Assembly (NCBI RefSeq): GCF_011420305.2 | Contig: NZ_CP061769.1 | Coordinates: forward strand, 3,707,001-3,771,000 | Source: Nocardioides ochotonae | Lineage (GTDB): Bacteria > Actinomycetota > Actinomycetes > Propionibacteriales > Nocardioidaceae | DNA: 64,000 bases | Direction of reading: 5' to 3' | In this document: positions 63,988 through 64,000 of the stretch, piece by piece | Numbering within the stretch: position 1 is the first letter of the stretch | How the letters are laid out: each line of letters starts with the position of its first letter | The notes under the pieces: generated by a model | Told to the model about the DNA's origin: nothing | The model's input: the letters and a program-made list of their open reading frames with translations, nothing else | Databases searched by the model: none | Position numbers and translations under genes: made by a program

Positions 63988-64000
63988 CCGCTCCCCTCGG

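Overview
The window is high-GC, densely packed actinobacterial chromosome. Strong G/C third-position bias fills every frame with long shadow ORFs. The gene set points to Actinobacteria: mycothiol glycosyltransferase MshA, CarD, SenX3-RegX3, an MsiK-type sugar ATPase, IclR/TetR-controlled acyl-CoA genes and many GTG starts. Gene order and style fit the Nocardioidaceae (Nocardioides-like); this is inference, since no rRNA or marker comparison is available. I see no tRNA, rRNA, CRISPR array, prophage or insertion sequence. No gene-free stretch exceeds 300 bases; the largest is the divergent promoter region at 33118-33368.

Region by region. 1-3848: a branched-chain-amino-acid-type (Liv) ABC transporter with a fused LivH-LivM permease, read leftward off the edge, with a KstR-like palindrome at its promoter. 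3932-14699: housekeeping block with membrane metallophosphoesterase, rlmB, cysS, a secreted C39-like protease, a membrane-anchored molybdopterin oxidoreductase, ispF, a chelatase-nirD pair, ispD, a degenerate IspD paralogue and carD. 14921-19868: UbiA prenyltransferase, lipoprotein-gpmA, and phoU facing senX3-regX3 (phosphate control). 20005-25709: EamA exporter, YbjN-mshA, an SDR, a PAP2 phosphatase, a racemase and two very small genes. 25747-31065: acyl-CoA ligase plus enoyl-CoA hydratase facing an IclR regulator, then typA. 32023-39063: a complete beta-glucoside/cello-oligosaccharide uptake and hydrolysis locus (ATPase, binding protein, two permeases, GH1 glucosidase, LacI regulator) with two CebR-type operators. 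39164-40630: SoxR facing a quinone-oxidoreductase-like gene across a SoxR box.

40670-63987 is mostly CoA-thioester catabolism: SDRs, an orphan peptide-type binding lipoprotein, enoyl-CoA hydratase, a coupled pair of acyl-CoA dehydrogenases, acyl-CoA ligases, GntR and TetR regulators, a SulP transporter, a full Dpp/Opp-type importer coupled to SnoaL-like and SDR genes, a third acyl-CoA dehydrogenase and 3-hydroxyacyl-CoA dehydrogenase. Together these could import and beta-oxidise an unidentified lipid, steroid-like or aromatic-chain substrate.

The most unusual signals are non-coding. A 21-bp unit is repeated in tandem at four intergenic loci (31122, 31899, 39076, 48732). An 18-bp companion element occurs at six loci, twice with a 22-bp pitch. 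Two very long hairpins (17193-17258, 60270-60327) have related ends. None of these matches a family I can name.
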